Part shown: positions 36,501-51,500 of the stretch, one piece after another
Position numbering within the stretch: position 1 is the stretch's first letter
How the letters are laid out: the number at the start of each line of letters is the position of its first letter
NCBI GenBank assembly: GCA_922989275.2
Contig: OV277868.1
Location: forward strand, 51,086,216-51,150,215
From: Gari tellinella
Taxonomy: Eukaryota > Mollusca > Bivalvia > Cardiida > Psammobiidae
Direction: 5' to 3'
DNA length: 64,000 bases
Notes under the pieces: generated by a model
The model's input: the letters and a program-made list of their open reading frames with translations, nothing else
What the model was told of the DNA's origin: nothing
The model's database searches: none
Translations under genes and position numbers: made by a program

Positions 36501-39500
36501 ATGTTTCAATAAAAAAAATCTTAGCACATAAAGATGGGCCTTAGCACATAGTCTATGAGTTTCAGTGACAAAGAAATATCATTTTGGACAGTTTAGATCC
36601 TGAACAGATTCCAAATTGTTTGATATCTGATCTGGATCTAATCTGTCACGCGACATGTTTATGAAGAAATTCGTCAGGTTTAATATTATTAATTATCCAA
36701 AGTTCGACCAATTATTTCATTGTTTACAAAAATCCTCTTTCGAGATAACCAATAAAAAATAATTTATCAAACAGATGAAAGTCTAAAGTGATAAATTAAC
36801 ATTTTAATTAGTAAATCACACGCTTGTAAGTATTTTACTAATTAGCCCAATTATCTCTCCCTCTGTCATCGAGTCCGATGTATGCGCTACAAACAGTTTT
36901 TTCTGTAACTATATTTGGCCTAATGCGAGATAAACGAAATATACATGCACCAATAGAGCAATCAAGAGATTAAACAAGTGCCAAATTCATCATTATAACT
37001 TTCGCATTATTTTTAGTTATCTGCTATCAAAACATTTCCCTCGTTGAAGCATCCCTATTGTTTAATCGGCCTTGACCTCTGCCGTAAAGTAATCGGTGTT
37101 TGTCGTAAAAGTGTCAAACTGGCTTTTGTCGCGACCGGCGAAGTGTGAACGCCTGCCCTTAATATCGGACCCTAAAACAACACTAATCGGTCTTTTGTTC
37201 TGGGATTAGTGGTCGTAATACGGAATAGCGGACCGGTCTTAATAACGGACCATACGACCATTAAACTATGAAGGGATATATTCCGTTCTTTTAAAAAGTG
37301 GTCGTAATTTCGGACCGGTCTTAATTTCGGACCGGTCGTTAAGCGGAACTTTACTGTATTTATGCACTTTCTTTTAAATTTTAATGTTCTTGCTTTATTT
37401 TTAGATCAAATCAATTTGTTGTATTTCTTTTCTATTCAAAATAAAATACATGGGACAAAAGTTAATAACAAAATTCAAAATATCTGACCATCAAAATTGT
37501 AGTTTTACAGTCAACACGTTAAGCAGGCACACAAAACTAGACAAGGTCTCAATCTTTAAAACAACCTTAATACAGGGTAAAAGCAAAGCAGAAAGCTCCT
37601 TTAGGAGCTTTTTGCTTTACTTTTGTCCTGCATTAAGCAGAAACCTGTCTTGAGAGAGTACATTGCCTATTCATAAAGTGGTTGCTGAACATAATGGTCT
37701 GACTACATTGAAAAGAGAAACTCTTATTCCTATTGACTAACCTGAAGTATATGCTTTGATTGTGTTCTGTGCCAGTTCTGTCCAGTGATGGGGTGTCTTG
37801 TGTTCTGTACACAGAGTGACGCCTGCTCTGGCCAGGAGTACATGGGGTACAGGGAATGAAGGATGTATCAGGACTGAAAAGGAAAATCACACCTACAGAA
37901 AACAGGGAGAAAAACCTAAAACACATCCAACTTTTTTATAATTAATTCCAAATTTAGACCCTATGATGTGAATACTCATTAGAATTTTCTTTCCAAGACA
38001 ATTCTAATGAGTACTCACATCATTGGGTTTGGTGGAGACTTAAAGATTTTAGTACATGTATTTGAAAATCTCTCATAGCCTGGAGCTATGAAAACCTAAT
38101 GAGACCCCAGACCAGGTATCCTCTTCACTCGTTTGTCCGGACCCCTTAGCGAAAACGGACTATAAAGGTAATCAATTTAAATGGAAACTGGGAGATACAT
38201 TGAACGAATATGGAGAAAAAACAGTTTTCTAATTGAAAATAACATTTAAAGTAATCAAACAACTTGATTGTTAAACAAATACCAGTTATTCAAACTAACC
38301 TTCGGCGGTAAATGCAGCGCCGCGAATTCTTACTAGGCCGGAAGTTTGACGTCATCATCCGGATAGCAAAGGCGCTTGTACACAACCGGGTCAAATTTAT
38401 ACTGCATATGAAAGTTCATTTTCCAGACACTTGCTACACGTAATAAACATTTAGAGATATATTGGAAAATGTGTTATTCAGAATCATTTTACAAAGGGAC
38501 ATTAAAAAAATAAGGTACGTGGTCAATTTTGGTATTCATTTTTTGAATATATAATTTTCTTCAAAGTTTCACTAAAAGTCCAAGTTTTTTTAGCATTCTT
38601 TTTCAGCTATAATCTGTCTGCATCTAATACCTAACTGGAACCGCTTTTTGCGATGACGTAAGCAAACCGCACGCGCTGTGTCAAGCGTTTTTGTGATCCT
38701 TCCGGACTCATGATAGGCTTCCGACTAGTGAGAATCGAGGATAAATAAGTATTTCTAACATTTGAGCAAATAAGTTTTTATCCAGATCAGACGCTAAGTA
38801 ACATATTTGTAGATATGATATTTAACTTCAATCATCTCATGCCTTCAAACAAGGACAAAACTAGTCAAAGATATATGACATAAAATCTTCAAGCCAATTT
38901 TCTCTTGGCAGTATTCCATATTTTTGTATTTAACCTTATTCTACTTTAAAAAGAAATTAAAACAAGATACCATATGATTTATCTTTTATACAACACCATA
39001 CCTATTATTCTGCACATAAATTTACACTATTACCAATTCATGATCAATAATCCTCATAAAAATGTTATTGTTTTATAGTAAAACCTCTTAAATACGACCC
39101 CTAAATTGTGTTAATTATTAGGTGTTTACAACAGGTGACTGCTTAAAACAAGGTGACAATAAAACAGAAAGCTCCTTCAGGAGCTTTCTGTTTTACTAAT
39201 TATCCTTTGTTTTAGTGATCGTAATAGAGAGGTTTTACTGTACCTTAATACATTTTTGTACCTTATAACTGGCATTTCTTTCTGCATTTTCTCTGTAAAT
39301 GATGTTAGGGACCTCTCCACATCTGAGAATGATTCAAACGTTCTCACCTTGGACCGCACCCATTTTGACAAACCTTGACACAAAGACCATAAATAAAGAT
39401 GATGTTATTTTACTTAATGGCTGATAATATTTACTGTCTAGTAAGTAATAATAACTTAAACAAATGAATGATAAATATTTTATAAAAATGAAGTTAGCTA

Positions 39501-42500
39501 CAAAATCCCACAAAGCAGAAAAAGACAACGATATTTTAAGCATTCCAATAAAGGGAGGTAACTCATTTAATTGTAACAACTTTACAAGTAATAAATGAGA
39601 TGCAGTTCATGTTTTTATCACAAAAGTTAGCAATAGTATTGAAAAAGTAGCCAGCAATGAAAAATGCTATTTTGGAGAATCATCTTTGACAATTTGTGTA
39701 CATTGGTCCATTGAAAAAAGTTATTTTTCAAATTTACCCTTTTCTGCTGTTCCATATGTATTTTATGTTGCTTTCCTGACCTACACAAACTGGGGATTGT
39801 TGTGTATGGGACATCTCAAGTTAAACAACTGACTGAACTTTTTTAGTTCTGTATACAGTAAAACCTCTCTATTACAACCACTCAAATAAAGGCTAATTGA
39901 TTGTATAAAATAAAGGTGATAGCTAAAAGCAAGGTGACTGTCACCTTGCATTAAGCAATCACCAGTTATATACACATAACGAGAGCACCGCAAACGGGTG
40001 CTGGATGCTCGACTTTCATATACTAGAGAAGGCTACATTTTTTAAAATTAAAGAATGTGTAAGGGTGTCTAGTGCCCTATTGATCATAGAAGTTTGTAAG
40101 CAACAACAGTCTACATTCCATTTGAAGTAAACTATAAGTCAAAAGAAGGACAATATCTTTGCCTGCTTTACCTGCCTTGTTGTAATGAGTTGCCCTTTTG
40201 AAACTAAACAAGTATTCAAATATATTGGAAGTTTGAAATTAATAACTTTCTACAGTTACTGAATAATTTCATATACAAATTCTTAGTCAAACAAGGGCAG
40301 TAACTCTGCAATGACAAATCCCATGGTTATCTGCTTTGTTGAAAGGTGATGCCCTTTTGAAACTGGACAAGTATTCAAAGTTTCAAGTTAATACCTATGG
40401 TAATTATTGAGAAATCTAATTAAATTCTTCTAAAAAGTCAAAACAAGGGCAATTACTCTGGAATCACAAAACACTGGGTTACCTGCCTTCTTGTAATGAG
40501 TTGTCCTTTTGATCCTTAACAAGTATTTAAAGTTTCAAGTAAATACCTATGGTAATTATTGAGAAATTTCAATTTACAAGTTTTAAGTAAATAAATCAAG
40601 GGCAATTACTCTGGAACTACAAATCACAGAGTAACCTACCTTGTTGTAATGAGTTGTCCTTTTGATACATAACAAGTATTCAAAGTTTCAAGTTAATATC
40701 TTTCATAGTTATTTAGATATGTTAATTTACAATTTTGAAGTAAATAAAAAAGGGCAATAACTCTGAAATGACAAATCTCATGGTTACCTGCCTTGTTGTA
40801 ATTGTTTGCCTTTTTAATACTGAATAACTATTCCAAGTTTCAAGTTAATATCTTTCATAATTATTTAGATATATTAACTTACAATTTTTAAGAAAATAAA
40901 CCAAGGGCAATAACTCTGAAATGACAAATCCCAGGGTTACCTGTCTTGTTGTTATGAGTTGCTCTTTTGATACATAACAAGTATTCCAAGTTTCAAGTTA
41001 ATATCTTTCATTGTTATTTAGATATGTTAATTTACAATTTTGGAAGTAAATAAAACAAGGGCAATAACTCTTAAATGACAAATCCCAGGGTTACCTGCCT
41101 TGATGTTATGAGTTGCCCTTTTGATACTGAACAACTGTTCCAAGTTTCAAATGGATACCTTTGATAGTTATTGAGAAATCACCTGAAGCAAAAAACCTAA
41201 CCGACGCAGACGACAGGGTGACGACAATAGCTCGACTTTTTGAAAAAGTCGAGCTAAAAATTAACACATTTTACTGGTCTTTATAGAAAGGTTTTACAGT
41301 TGTACATGTAGTGATTGTAACAACTGACATATAGGCATAACAGTTTAGGACCTGATCAGATGCCAAGCAAGACATTCACCATAAAGCTGCATTAGACCTA
41401 CTTTTAGAATACTTTCCAGGGTTCTTCACAAATCTGTCATCTACCATGATGAGAGCACCCCAGTCCTTCCTGAAAGCGTCAAAATAAAACAGTGTATTTG
41501 GAAATGAATTTCTTTGACAAAGGCCCTTAAATGTCCAATATTAGAATAGAGAAATCTTAAAATTTAACCCATTACACCATAAATACGCCTTTTTACGCCT
41601 TAAATTTATTTCTTCACTGATAAAAACTACATGTAGTTTCAATTTATACAATTATGAATATGTATGTTAAGAACTATTTTCTATATTCTAGCAGATGGTA
41701 GCTTAAAGCAGGCTGAAAGTAGAGCAGAATGCGCCTTGAGGCGCATTCTGCCTTACTTTCAACCTGTTTTAAGTGGTCACTTATCTTAAAAGCGAGAAAC
41801 AAGCTATGGGGTAATGGGTTAATACTATTTTAATTCCCTATTTGGAATATTCTATCTTTATTGTAAAACAGTATAACTTGTATACAGCAGCAAAATCAAA
41901 TAAGGCATCACTGAATCTATAAATACCCTCGCCGAGTTCTATAGACCATTTACACGACAGATGATCCAGTTTTCAACAGGATTGTTGAGGGTATGTTGGA
42001 GTCTAATCCAATTCTGAATGTGATATGGAAGGCATTTGTTCATATCTGTTTAAAACATAATCACAAACCCTCTATCTCCTCAATTCTATGTTACAGTAGA
42101 ACTTCGATGTGTCGAACTTCGAAGAGTCGAGTTTCTCGATGTGTCGATTTTTTCTTAAAGTCCCAATTTTTCTCCCTATATAACCTTATTAAAAACCTAC
42201 GTATGACTCGAGTTTTTATAAGTCGAGTTTTTCGCTATATCGACTTTTTTTCTCGGTCCGTACATACTGTTTCACTCAAAATTCACTACACATGTGTCGA
42301 TGTTCGACTGTACAAAATTTGACTGACCGGCATATGGTGTGTCGAGTTTTTCACACCTCCGTGACCATCTTTACTCGATTGATTGTCGTGAATCAGAATG
42401 ACCTGACTACCCAATTATCCAGGACAAACAGGCCAACACCTTCTGAATGTGTCAAAAGCCCCGTGTATTCCTTGATTCATCAACTCTTTTCCATATTTTA

Positions 42501-45500
42501 TTCGTCACGGACTTAATAATAGCACCCTTATTTCGTTTTGTGTAAAGTCAATATAAACCTAACGTTAAAGCATATGCGTTTTTATGCCGGAAGAGAATGT
42601 GTATGTAATAGACAAAGAACAACTCACGCGGAACCCATCCAGAAATGTGTAGCATCAATAGTTATGCAATTAACCATATCCCTCTAAGGAGATATTGCTA
42701 CTTTTTAAGAAAAGGGTTTCCCCTGAATCTGGTTCCAGCGTTTCGAGAGAATGTATATGCTGGAATGGGTACAAGAACCGGTGTGCAGATAAAAAGCGAC
42801 ATCCGTCCATACCGTTGTTTTTTCCCCCTGAAAATCGAGTTACGGGAAACGATTTTTCGCTTTTAACGTACATCTTTAAGATTCGTTTTTGGTAAAATTA
42901 GTAAATATGCATTCAGTTTGGATGCGATACGAGGCAGACATAATTACGTTCGAATGTTTTTAATTGGAAATAATCAATATCAACAGGTAACATACGGACA
43001 TGTCGGCTTTATGGAGATCGAGTATATTTGAGAAAAAAAATCGAGGGAACATCAGGTAAACATGAGTCGAGGCTTTGATGTGTCGAGTTTTTTATGATGG
43101 TCCCTTCAACATCGACACATCGAAGTTCTACTGTATTTATAGTTGTGTGAGGAGTTCAGAGTGGCTGTAAAATATGTCTGTATACTTTACCTATGCCTGA
43201 TGCACCTGCCGAGGGCCTGGTTGAGTGCCCTGAACGCCTGTATCTCATACCATTCCCCACCACTGAGTAGACCACGTTCAGCCCTGTGCTTATCATTATA
43301 CGCCTTCTTTAGTGTAACCTATAACCAGGAAATATTAGTAACAATTATATGTACAGCCCTGAACGCCTGTCTCATACCATACTGTTTATCATAGAAGAAC
43401 TGTAGATGATGCTATGTGCCAAATATCTAAGCTATGACCCTTGTAGTTTTTGACAAGAAGATTTTCATGAATTCTTTATTTTTTCACTTTGGTTGCCATG
43501 GCATTGTTTTTAATTCTTTCAACAAATTTTAGGAAACATTCCTGTAAAATTTTGTGAAATCAGTCAAGCTGTATAGGAGGAGATGTCTTTTCAAGCAATT
43601 TTTAATGAGACACACGACTGACAACGCACGACGATTGACACAGGGCCATCACAATAGCTCATCTTAAGTCTTTGGTTCAAGTGAGCTAAATGCGTTATTT
43701 AATGGGTAATGGGTTAAGTGACTTTTTTTACCTGAAGATCTTTGATGCTTGGAAACGGAATGCCAACCTGAAAGTATAGTAAACAGGTCAAAGACATTCA
43801 GTTAGAACTTCAACATTAACACATTCACCCCTGAAACTTTTAATGGACAATACCAATTTCCAATTCAATCTAGTCCATTTTTGACTGTTTAGGGTGATTT
43901 TAACAATATATTGCAAAATGACGAAACAGTGTAGACCCTGATCAGAGGGCTCTTTCAGGAGCCCTCTGATCAGGGTCTACACTGTTTGAATAGAACAATT
44001 GTACTATTCACAGGTAGACTGTTTGTTAAGGAGTGTTTGTTGATAACAAGTATACCGGGTACACGTCTCTAGGGTTGTATGTGTTAAAAGGTATTCAAAA
44101 TTATTCTATACATGTAGAAGGCTATATGTGTCTGTGTTCTTGTTGATATTGACCTCTATATCATGACCTTTAAAATACTCAATCAGGGCTCCAGATAAGA
44201 GGTAGTAAACTAAACAAATTCCACATTTTCTCACTTATTTCAGAACTCAATCCTATGGTGTTACTACTCATTAGAATCATCCCGAATAGATGTTTCTAAT
44301 GAGTAGTGACACCATAGGGTTTAATGCAGAAATAAAGGTTTTTAAATTTTGAAAATCTCCCTTTATCTATCTAGAGCTCTGCACTTGATATACCGGTAAC
44401 TGAATATTCAACAATCAACATAACATGACTTGAAATAAAACACACATTTCTAGTTCTTATTACAGATAGTATTTTTTTATTTATCATTTTAGTCATTATT
44501 CAAAAGAAGGCTTATTGGAAGTGTTTAAGACAGAAGGTTGCTTAATTCAGGATAAAAATAATTTAGCATCATAAATGTAGGAAACCCAAGACTCGTTGGA
44601 GAGAGGATAGACTGTAGCATTAAACTATGGTGAAATAATTAAAATGATGTAAGGCCAATCTTACTGTGATCACTGCTCTGGCATTGTTGTCAGCAAAGTC
44701 CATACCTTCACTGACTTTCCCTCTACACACAGCTATGAACAAAGCACCATCAATATCAGAGTCATCCATAGCATGGTCGTCTGAAAATACATAATGTAAC
44801 AAACTCTACACACAGCTATGAACAAAGCTTCATCAATATCAGAGTCATCTATAGCATGGTTGTCTGAAAATACATAATGTAACAAACTCTACACACAGCT
44901 ATGAACAATGCACCATCTATATCAGAGTCATCCATAGCATGGTCGTCTGAAAATACATAATGTGACAAACTCTACACATAGCTATGAACAAAGCACCATC
45001 TATATCAGAGTCATCCATAGCATGGTCGTCTGAAAATACATAATGTGACAAACTCTACACATAGCTATGGACAAAGCTCCATCTATATCAGAGTCATCTG
45101 TAGCATGGTCGTCTGAAAATACATAATGTGACAAACTCTACACACAGCTATGAACAAAGCACCATCTATATCAGAGTCATCTATAGCATGGTCGTCTGAA
45201 AATACATAATGTGACAAACTCTACACATAGCTATGAACAAAGCACCATCTATATCAGAGTCATCCATAGCATGGTCGTCTGAAAATACATAATGTAACAA
45301 ACTCTACACACAGCTATGGACAAAGCACCATCTATATCAGAGTCATCTATAGCATGGTCGTCTGAAAATACACAATGTGACAAACTCTACACACAGCTAT
45401 GGACAAAGCACCATCTATATCAGAGTCATCCATAGCATGGTCGTCTGAAAATACATAATGTAACAAACTCTACACACAGCTATGGACAAAGCTCCATCTA

Positions 45501-48500
45501 TATCAGAATCATCCATAGCATGGTCGTCTGAAAATACATAATGTAACAAACTCTACACACAGCTATGAACAAAGCACCATCTATATCAGAGTCATCCATA
45601 GCATGGTCGTCTGAAAATACATAATGTAACAAACTCTACACACAGCTATGAACAATGCACCATCTATATCAGAGTCATCCATAGCATGGTCGTCTGAAAA
45701 TACATAATGTAACAAACTCTACACACAGCTATGAACAATGCACCATCTATATCAGAGTCATCCATAGCATGGTCATCTGAAAATACATAATGTAACAAAC
45801 TCTACACACAGCTATGAACAATGCACCATCTATATCAGAGTCATCCATAGCATGGTCGTCTGAAAATACATAATGTAACAAACTCTACACACAGCTATGA
45901 ACAAAGCTCCATCAATATCAGAGTCATCTGTAGCGTGGTCGTCTGAAAATACATAATATAACAAACTCTACACACAGCTATGGACAAAGCACCATCTATA
46001 TCAGAGTCATCCATAGCATGGTCGTCTGAAAATACATAATGTAACAAACTCTACACACAGCTATGAACAATGCATCATCTATATCAGAGTCATCCATAGC
46101 ATGGTCGTCTGAAAATACATAATGTGACAAACTCTACACATAGCTATGAACAAAGCTTCATCTATATCAGAGTCATCTATAGCATGGTCGTCTGAAAATA
46201 CACAATGTGACAAACTCTACACACAGCTATGGACAAAGCACCATCTATATCAGAGTCATCCATAGCATGGTCGTCTGAAATAACATAATGTAACAAACTC
46301 TACACACAGCTATGAACAAAGCACCATCTATATCAGAGTCATCCATAGCATGGTCGTCTGAAAATAACCTGAAAGTTGAAATGTAAAAGAATTTATTATA
46401 TGCCTTCGAATGATATCGAGCGTTTCCGCGTGTATCTGCAGAGTAAAATACAAGAGTCTGTATCAGCCACCTTGTATCAGCCACTTTGTATTTTACTCTG
46501 ACCTCGCTTTCGATTTGACGTGACGTCATTTACGTACATGTACGAGTGCCGCGTTATTCTTTGTGGCATACAAAAATCTTGTTCTGCTTCAAATAACTAA
46601 TAAATTTTGGATATAAAATTATTTAAACGACTATTTAGTTGTTTCTTGTTTGTATTCAAGGCATATAATAAACACATCACCAGTTGGCAGTGCGCAACAG
46701 AGTGTTGCATTTAGCTCTCTACGTTTTTGGCGGAAACAACCGATCAGACTCGCGCCAAGGCGCTCGTCAGATCGGCTATTTCCGCCAAAAACGTCTCGAG
46801 CTAAATACATCACTCTGTATCGCACTGTCAACTGGTAATGTGTATATACAGTAAGAACCAATCTGTTACGACCACTATATAGTGGTTATTATTAGGTGTT
46901 TACAGAAGGAGAAATAAGCTGAATGCTAAAAAGGTGCTTCAATGGGGGCAAGGATTAACTCATTCACCCCTGAAACTTTTAATGGACAATTCCAATTTCA
47001 AAATAAGTCACGTCCATTTTTGACTATTTAGGGTTGATTTTAACAATATATTTCAAAATGACAAACAGTGTATACCCTGATCAGAGGGCTCCTCTGACCA
47101 GGGTCTACACTGTTTGCATAGGACAAATGTAATCCTCACAGGTACACTGTAAATGGCGAGTATACTCGTCGCTAGGGTTGAATGTGTTAAAGACCTACCT
47201 GCTGCTAGATAATCATTGCTTGCATCCCCTTTAACAACTTCATAAAAAGCTTTCATCATATTGTCAAATTCCTCTTTATCCACAGCCCTAGGCTCAATCA
47301 TGATACGCTTGCGAGTCGCTATCTTATTCCACATTCCAGTGAGCTAATACAACAGAAAAACATACATATACATCTCTCCTTATAACATAATTCTTGGTAA
47401 ATCTTTTCCAAATTATTTGTTTTCAGTACTGGGGACAGATGGTTGCCTACAGCAGGTTGAAAGTAAAGCAGAATGCTCCTTTAGGTTTTCAGTACAAGCG
47501 CCAGCTTAAAAGCCAGTAGAAAGTAAAACAAGATACAGATAGCTCCTAACATTCTACTTGCTTTAACCCTTAACCCGCCAAATAAACTGTCGTCTGCTAT
47601 ATTTCTCGTCTGCTTCAAGTTTCAAAGTGCTTCAAAGTTGCTCAAAATTGCTGAAAATGTTGTCCGAGTGTCAAACAGCTTGGATCCATATGAGACGCCG
47701 AGTTACTCGGCGTCTCATCCGGATCCAAGCTGTTTGCATATGGAGCTACAGTCGTGAGTGGCAGGCTAAGGGTTAAGCAGTATCCTGCTCTAAACACATT
47801 TGGATATACATGAAGGTAATTTGCAATATTGCCAATGAAGGAATGGGTTAACCCATTACCCCATACATACACCTTTTTACGCCTTTAATTTATTCCTTCA
47901 CTGAAGAAAATAGGTCCAATATTCTACAGTCATGAATATGTATCATAAGTAATATTTTCATATTCTAACAGATTATAGCTTAAAGAAGGCTGACAGTAAA
48001 GCAGAATGTGTCTTAAGGCACATTCTGCTTTACTTTCAACTTGCTTTAAGCTGTCACCGATCTTCAAAACTAGAAACAGGCTATGGGGTAAATTGTTAAG
48101 CTGGGATCTGGATTCAACACCTGGTGCTTATGCAGAGGAGTAGGTAGATGTCCTATTGGAGCTTTCTGCAATATTATACATAAGTTACAATGGACCTTTC
48201 TTTTTCAGTGTCAAGGACAGGTGTTCACTAGGAAGTTCAAACTTTCAGCTCCTTCTTTAAACTATCTTCAAGCAGACATTATTTCAACTCTTAATGATAT
48301 GTTTGGTTTTTTTCATTTATATACAATAAAACCTCTCTTTAACAACCATGATTATGTGTTAATTATAAGGTGTTAAAGGCAGGTGACTTTCTCTTGCTTT
48401 AACCCATTATCCCATAGACTATCTCTAGTTTTGAAGATATGTGACCAGTTAACCCTTTCCCTAATAGAAGCGACTTTTAGCGTATTAATTTATTCCTCCG

Positions 48501-51500
48501 CTGAAGAAAATAGTTCCAGTTTATACTCTCATGAACAATTACCATTACACATATTTTATATAGCGTAGCAGATTTTAGCTTAAAGCAGGCTGAAAGTAAA
48601 GCAGAATGTGCCTTAAGGCACATTCTGCTTTACTTTCAACCTGCTTTAAGTGGTCACCTGTCTTCAAAACTAGTAACAGGTTATGAGGTAAAGGGTTAAA
48701 GCAGGTTGAGGCCTTAAGGTGCATTCTGCTTTACTTTCAACCTGCTTTAAGCTACAATCTGGATACAGAAAATGCCGCATATTTGTGATGATATAAAATG
48801 GAACTATTTTCTTCAGTGGAGGAATAAATTAAAGGCATGTTTAGTGGGTTATAGGTTAAGCTGTCACCTGTCCTTTATACAATCAATGAGCCTTCTTTTT
48901 GGAGGTCCTAGTAGAAGTTTTACTGTACACTAATGATTGACAAGTATGTCTTACCTTCCATCGCTCAACAAACTTCTGAACATCCCGGTATGAAGGCAGA
49001 AAACACAACACGCCATATGGCACAGTCTGAAATACAAGGTGAAATTAGTACATAACAACATTTTCAACTCCCTTTACAAACAATAATTTCTTTCACTTTC
49101 AGCCAGCTTCCTAATAGTACATAAACATGTCATTTTACGGCTTTAATCTATTCTTCTATTGCAGATTATAATATTGCGACTACTCAGAATCATGTTGGTG
49201 AGACAATTCCAGTGAGTACTCACACTACAGAGCCTGGTGAAGACATCAGTGTGTTAGCATTTGATATATTCAGCATACTGGTATCTGTAGTTCTGAATAT
49301 CTTCAATGGGTTAAGTTGTTATACAGTACATACCTTGTTTATACATAAAACTATGAAATGTTAAAATATTTGATGCATCTCATTTGTGTGTACACTTCTT
49401 GCATAAATGAGTCAAGGGAAGCTCAGAATACAAAAGCTTTTCGTACAAATAATGAATATTAATCAGGGCTCTAGATAAGTAGAGTTTTTCAAAACCTAAA
49501 ATCTTTATTACTGCATTAAACTCTATGGTGTCATTATTCATTAGAATCGTCTCTTTGAGATGATTCTAATGAGTAGTAATACCATGAGGATTGGTGTTGA
49601 AATGAGTGAAAAAATGTTGCATTTGTTTGGAAAACTCCCTCTTATCTGGAGCCCTGTTAATTTACGCTGGGCATCAATACTCACCATACAGATTCTATGT
49701 ATGAGACTGCCCAACTCGTCCTGGAAGGCATAGGTCTCCTTACTCTTGTATACAGCTTGTAGCTGGGTACCAGTAGGCCCTGATCCCAGTGCACCCACCC
49801 AAACCTAGTGTATAAGATCATAACAATGTATACAGCTTGTAGCTGGGTACCAGTAGGCCCTGATCCCAGTGCACCTAACCATACCTAGTGTATATGATAG
49901 AAACAATGTATACAGCTTGTAGCTGGGTACCAGTAGGCCCTGATCCCAGTGCACCCACCCATATCTAGTGTATAAGATAGAAACAATGTATACAGCTTGT
50001 AGCTGGGTACCAGTAGGCCCTGATCCCAGTGCACCCACCCATATCTAGTGTATAAGATAGAAACAATGTATACAGCTTGTAGCTGGGTACCAGTAGGCCC
50101 TGATCCCAGTGCACCTACCCATACCTAGTGTATATGATAGAAACAATGTATACAGCTTGTAGCTGGGTACCAGTAGGCCCTGATCCCAGTGCACCTACCC
50201 AAACCTAGTGTATAAGATAGAAACAATGTATACAGCTTGTAGCTGGGTACCAGTAGGCCCTGATCCCAGTGCACCTACCCAAACCTAGTGTATAAGATAG
50301 AAACAATGTATACAGCTTGTAGCTGGGTACCAGTAGGCCCTGATCCCAGTGCACCCACCCATACCTAGTGTATAAGATAGAAACAATGTATACAGCTTGT
50401 AGCTGGGTACCAGTAGGCCCTGATCCCAGTTCACACACCCATACCTAGTGTATAAGATAGAAACAATGTATACAGCTTGTAGCTGGGTACCAGTAGGCCC
50501 TGATCCCAGTTCACCCACCCATACCTAGTGTATAAGATAGAAACAATGTACATGTATACAGCTTGTAGCTGGGTACCAGCAGGCCCTGATCCCAGTGCAC
50601 CCACCCATACCAAGTGTATAAGATAATAACAATGTATACAGCTTGTAGCTGGGTACCAGTAGGCCCTGATCCCAGTGCACCTACCCATACCTAGTGTATA
50701 AGATAATAACAATGTATACAGCTTGTAGCTGGGTACCAGTAGGCCCTGGTCCCAGTGCACCCACCCATACCTAGTGTATAAGATAGAAACAATGTATACA
50801 GCTTGTAGCTGGGTACCAGTAGGCCCCGATCCCAGTGCACCTAACCATATCTAGTGTATAAGATAGAAACAATGTATACAGCTTGTAGCTGGGTACCAGC
50901 AGGCCCTGGTCCCAGTGCACCCACCCATACCTAGTGTATATGATAGAAACAATGTATACAGCTTGTAGCTGGGTACCAGTAGGCCCTGATCCCAGTGCAC
51001 CTAACCATACCTAGTGTATGTGATAGAAACAATGTATACAGCTTGTAGCTGGGTACCAGTAGGCCCTGATCCCAGTGCACCTAACCATACCTAGTGTATA
51101 TGATAGAAACAATGTATACAGCTTGTAGCTGGGTACCAGTAGGCCCTGATCCCAGTGCACCTAACCATACCTAGTGTATGTGATAGAAACAATGTATACA
51201 GCTTGTAGCTGGGTACCAGTAGGCCCTGATCCCAGTGCACCTAACCATACCTAGTGTATATGATAGAAACAATGTATACAGCTTGTAGCTGGGTACCAGT
51301 AGGCCCTGGTCCCAGTGCACCTACCCAAACCTAGTGTATAAGATAGAAACAATGTATACAGCTTGTAGCTGGGTACCAGTAGGCCCTGGTCCCAGTGCAC
51401 CCACCCATACCTAGTGTATAAGATAGAAACAATGTATACAGCTTGTAGCTGGGTACCAGTAGGCCCTGATCCCAGTGCACCCACCCATACCTAGTGTATA

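Noticed and set aside
44620..46366. CRISPR-like array of regular repeats
   Set aside because: Units are contiguous with no unique spacers, derive from an exon edge, and the genome is eukaryotic.
46245..46529. 94-codon minus-strand frame at the upstream end of the 83-bp array
   Set aside because: It is one array unit read across intron sequence into the next and stops there.
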